Shown piece after piece: positions 5,148 to 7,926 of a stretch of 7,926 bases of DNA. The translations under genes were made by a program, and so were the position numbers. The notes under the pieces were generated by a model, which saw only the letters and a list, made by a program, of their open reading frames with translations, made no database searches and had not been told where the DNA came from. This DNA comes from Rhodospirillaceae bacterium (lineage in GTDB: Bacteria > Pseudomonadota > Alphaproteobacteria > UBA7985): NCBI GenBank assembly GCA_002700865.1, contig PAFB01000032.1, positions 1 to 7,926 on the forward strand. The letters run 5' to 3'. How positions within the stretch are numbered: position 1 is the stretch's first letter; each line of letters opens with the position of its first letter.

Positions 5148-7178
5148 GTGTCTGTGATTTCCAAGCTGCTGGTCGCAAACCGGGGTGAGATTGCTGTCCG
5201 TGTCATGAAAACCGCCAAGGCGCTGGGGATCGGCACCGTGGCTGTCTATTCCGATGCGGACGCCGACGCGCTTCACGTTCAGGCGGCGGATCAGGCGGTG
5301 CGGCTAGGGCCGGGGCCGGTGGGCGAGAGTTATTTGCGGGCTGATCTGGTGTTGGATGCAGCTCGGCAAGCCGGTGCGGATGCTGTTCATCCCGCTTACG
5401 GGTTCCTCAGTGAAAACGCTGAGTTTGCTGATGCTGTAACGGCTGCTGGCCTCATCTTTGTCGGACCATCGCGGCACGCGATTGACGTTATGGGCGATAA
5501 GGCGCGGGCTAAGCGGGCTATGTTAAATGCGGGGGTGCGCTGTATTCCGGGTTATCAGGGCGAGGATCAGAGCGACGACACCCTCATAGAGCAGGCCCAA
5601 AGCATTGGTTTTCCGCTGATGGTCAAGGCAGCAGCGGGTGGCGGCGGACGCGGGATGCGGTGGGTCGAAGAATCCGATGGTCTCAGGCAGGCCATCAAGC
5701 TCGCGCGTTCTGAAGCCGAAAGCGCCTTTGGATCGGGCGATCTCATCCTTGAGCGCGCCATCGTTGCCCCGCGGCACGTGGAGATACAGGTCTTCGCCGA
5801 TAATCACGGTAACGTCATTCACCTCGGCGAGCGCGACTGCTCTGTACAGCGCCGCCACCAGAAGGTGATCGAAGAAGCCCCGTGTCCGGTCATGACCCCC
5901 AGCCTGCGGGAGCAGATGGGACAGGCGGCGGTTGAGGCGGCACGGGCGGTGGACTATCGCGGGGCTGGAACGGTGGAGTTTCTGCTCGACAGCGACAGTC
6001 GGTTTTACTTTTTGGAAATGAACACGCGCCTGCAGGTTGAACACCCCGTCACTGAAGCGGTCACTGGGTTCGATCTGGTGGCGCTGCAGCTGAAGGTGGC
6101 AGCAGGTCAGCCGCTTGCGATCAGTCAGAGCGATGTTGCTTGGCACGGTCACGCCATCGAAGTTCGCCTCTATGCCGAAGACCCGGAAACCGGGTTCCTG
6201 CCCGCGACGGGGCCTGTCCGGCTGTTCCAAGTTCCAGAGCGCGAGGGCCTGCGCGTGGATGCCGGTATTGAAACCGGCGGGGATGTTTCACCGTTTTACG
6301 ATCCCATGGTCGCCAAGATCATCGTGCACGGCGCTGATCGTGAGGATGCCCGACGTAAGCTGGTTTGGGCTTTGGGGGAAACGGCCCTGTTTGGGCCGAA
6401 AACGAACCGGGATTTCCTGATCGATGCTTTGCAGCACCGCGCTTTCGTCGAAGGCGAGGCGACAACGGCGTTTATCGCTGAAACCTATGGGGATGCGGGT
6501 GTGGTCGGTGCTGGGGCAACCAGCGAAGAAATGGCGCTGGCCATGGTCGCGCTGTTTCGGCATCGGCGGGAAGAGGCTCGGGCTGCGGCTTTGGACGTGC
6601 CTGACGAGTTGCTGGATTGGAGCTCTGAGGGGAAAGCGCAGTCAATGTTTATGGCCGGGATGATCCAGACTGGTCGCGAGACTGTGGGCGAAAGCCACGT
6701 GGTTCAGCCTTTAGGCCAGGGACGCTATCGCGTTCAGCACAGGGACGCAGGCGGCGCAGTCGCTAAGCATGTCGTGCAGGTATCTAGGACGGCGGCAGAA
6801 GCAATCACCTATGCTGTCGACGGTGTCGTCATGCCTGCTGTTTTTCACGCTACCGCTCCCGAAAGCCTTGATATCGCGACCGCTCGGAAGACCTTTACAG
6901 TGAACGAACACGCGGGAAGGGGCTCTGGTAGCGCCACCGGCGATGACGACGAAAGCAACGGTCAGGTATTGGCGCCCATGCACGGCAAGTTAGTCTCCAT
7001 CGACGTGGCAACGGGCGCACTGGTTACCAAGGGCCAGCGTCTCGCGGTCCTTGAAGCGATGAAGATGCAGCACGAAATCTTGGCTCAGGTCGATGGCACT
7101 GTCGCCGAGGTGCTGGCACAGGCTGAGGCACAGGTCGCTGCCGAAGACCTGATACTACGGATAGAACCCACGGCTTAG
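5148..7178 (+). CDS. Acyl-CoA carboxylase, biotin carboxylase/biotin carrier (alpha) subunit
   Basis: ATP-dependent carboxylation of biotin, then delivery of carboxybiotin to the beta subunit; 676 aa, normal for the family. In order: the N-terminal biotin carboxylase domain opening LLVANRGEIAVRV, with HPAYGFLSENAEF; the ATP-grasp Gly loop KAAAGGGGRGM (160-170); ERDCSVQRRHQKVIEEAP (228-245), with the catalytic-type Lys at about 239; EMNTRLQVEHPVTE (290-303); and the Arg of EVRLYAEDP at about 340. Residues about 450-600 form the less conserved linking (BT-like) region. The C-terminal biotinyl domain has EAMKM with the biotin-accepting K639 (codon 7062-7064). The frame also allows a TTG start at 5127, but GTG 5148 is preceded by GGGAGG (5135-5140) at ideal spacing and begins just before the conserved SKLLVANRGE. 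It lies 79 bp after the beta subunit gene, so co-transcription is likely. Confidence 0.95.
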   Translation: MSVISKLLVANRGEIAVRVMKTAKALGIGTVAVYSDADADALHVQAADQAVRLGPGPVGESYLRADLVLDAARQAGADAVHPAYGFLSENAEFADAVTAAGLIFVGPSRHAIDVMGDKARAKRAMLNAGVRCIPGYQGEDQSDDTLIEQAQSIGFPLMVKAAAGGGGRGMRWVEESDGLRQAIKLARSEAESAFGSGDLILERAIVAPRHVEIQVFADNHGNVIHLGERDCSVQRRHQKVIEEAPCPVMTPSLREQMGQAAVEAARAVDYRGAGTVEFLLDSDSRFYFLEMNTRLQVEHPVTEAVTGFDLVALQLKVAAGQPLAISQSDVAWHGHAIEVRLYAEDPETGFLPATGPVRLFQVPEREGLRVDAGIETGGDVSPFYDPMVAKIIVHGADREDARRKLVWALGETALFGPKTNRDFLIDALQHRAFVEGEATTAFIAETYGDAGVVGAGATSEEMALAMVALFRHRREEARAAALDVPDELLDWSSEGKAQSMFMAGMIQTGRETVGESHVVQPLGQGRYRVQHRDAGGAVAKHVVQVSRTAAEAITYAVDGVVMPAVFHATAPESLDIATARKTFTVNEHAGRGSGSATGDDDESNGQVLAPMHGKLVSIDVATGALVTKGQRLAVLEAMKMQHEILAQVDGTVAEVLAQAEAQVAAEDLILRIEPTA

Positions 7179-7227
7179 CGCAACAGCACCGGGTCTGTTG
7201 AGAAAAGGGGCCAGAGAGGTAAAGGCC

Positions 7228-7926
7228 ATGATGGAACAAGCACAGGCGTTTCTCGATGAGAGCGAAGCGCTTTACGATCTAGTGAAGGACTTGGATGACG
7301 AAGCGCTGGAGCTTCAAACCGGCTTTAAGAATTGGACCATCAACGCGGTCATCGGCCACTTGCACATGTGGAACCATGCCGCAGATTTGTCGCTGGAAGG
7401 AGGCGGCAAGTTTGCTGAGTTGTTCAATGCCTTTGTGGAGCATATGGCCGCCGGTGGTTCCTTTAACAGCTTCGAGCTTGAGTGGCGCGAGGGCTTGAAT
7501 GGTCAGGCTCTGGTGCAGGAATGGCGGGCCTATTACCGTGCTCTGGCCGAACGTTTTGGCACAGCTGACCCCCGGGCGCGGGTCGAGTGGGCTGGACCGG
7601 ATATGTCAGTGCGCAGCTCGGTTACCGCACGGCTTATGGAGACTTGGGCGCATGGGCAAGAGGTCTACGATCTGCTCGGCGTCAATCGACAGAACCGGGA
7701 TCATATCAAAAATATCGCCGTGTTGGGCCTCAACACTTACGGCTATTGTTTCCGGAACAGGCAGCTTGATCCACCGGAGCCGCGTCCCTTTCTCAAACTG
7801 GTTGCCCCCTCTGGCGAGATCTGGGAGATGGGGGAGGCCAGCGAGACGGAAGTGATCGAAGGGCTGGCCGAAGAGTTCTGTCAGGTGGTTACTCAGACCC
7901 GAAACATCGCCGATACGTCTCTGATC
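7228..7926 (+). CDS. DinB/MDMPI-fold metal-binding protein, TIGR03084-like, partial
   Basis: The 3' end is outside the window; 233 codons are visible of a family usually about 250-270 aa. GAGGT (7216-7220) lies 7 nt before the first of two adjacent ATGs. NWTINAVIGHLHMWNHAA (35-52) is the helix carrying the first metal-ligand His (H44 or H46). METWAHGQEVYDLLG (137-151) supplies a Glu-x3-His pair (E138, H142), matching the Glu-x3-His of mycothiol-dependent maleylpyruvate isomerase, whose metal site is two His and one Glu. The C-terminal part (about 160-233, with NTYGYCFRN) resembles the segment labelled wyosine-formation-like in TIGR03084 proteins. The biochemical role of this family is not known to me. 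It starts 49 bp after the alpha subunit gene and is probably in the same operon, suggesting a step in the same acyl-CoA pathway. The family name is from memory of motifs, not a search. Confidence 0.8.
   Translation, partial: MMEQAQAFLDESEALYDLVKDLDDEALELQTGFKNWTINAVIGHLHMWNHAADLSLEGGGKFAELFNAFVEHMAAGGSFNSFELEWREGLNGQALVQEWRAYYRALAERFGTADPRARVEWAGPDMSVRSSVTARLMETWAHGQEVYDLLGVNRQNRDHIKNIAVLGLNTYGYCFRNRQLDPPEPRPFLKLVAPSGEIWEMGEASETEVIEGLAEEFCQVVTQTRNIADTSLI

Noticed and set aside
3446..7178. Methylcrotonyl-CoA carboxylase (mccB/mccA) or geranyl-CoA carboxylase (atuC/atuF) as firm names
   Set aside because: Overall type fits, but the beta subunit departs from the conserved motifs and none of the usual partner genes is in the window, so no symbol was given.

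Overview
The window looks like a proteobacterial chromosome segment, most likely gammaproteobacterial. The clues are a tRNA gene with an encoded CCA end, a LysR regulator divergent from its probable target, Shine-Dalgarno-led genes, and fairly GC-rich codon use. The taxonomic guess is soft. There is a visible boundary between a mobile element and host DNA near position 1240.

Left part (1-1240): the end of an integrated element. A tyrosine-recombinase integrase gene runs leftward out of the window and is cut by the window edge before its last catalytic boxes. It starts about 130 bp from the 3' end of an intact tRNA-Ser(UGA) gene on the same strand, the usual layout when an island or prophage has integrated into a tRNA 3' end. 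The gap between them holds an 11-bp direct repeat that may be integrase arm-type sites.

Middle part (1328-3291): a 336-bp stretch without a convincing gene, then a LysR-type regulator (minus strand) facing away from an NADPH-dependent FMN reductase-like flavodoxin-fold protein (plus strand). The shared intergenic region is the obvious place for regulation of both.

Right part (3446-7926): a plus-strand run that looks like one operon. It encodes the carboxyltransferase (beta) subunit of a biotin-dependent acyl-CoA carboxylase, the biotin carboxylase/BCCP (alpha) subunit, and a metal-binding protein of the DinB/mycothiol-dependent maleylpyruvate isomerase fold (TIGR03084-like), which runs off the window. 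The alpha and beta subunits together would carboxylate an acyl-CoA using biotin, ATP and bicarbonate. The overall type is that of methylcrotonyl-/geranyl-CoA carboxylases, but several motifs in the beta subunit that are normally conserved differ, so the substrate is open. The third gene suggests a larger catabolic cluster (branched-chain, terpenoid or another unusual acyl-CoA) continuing to the right. No CRISPR array, insertion sequence or rRNA was seen.
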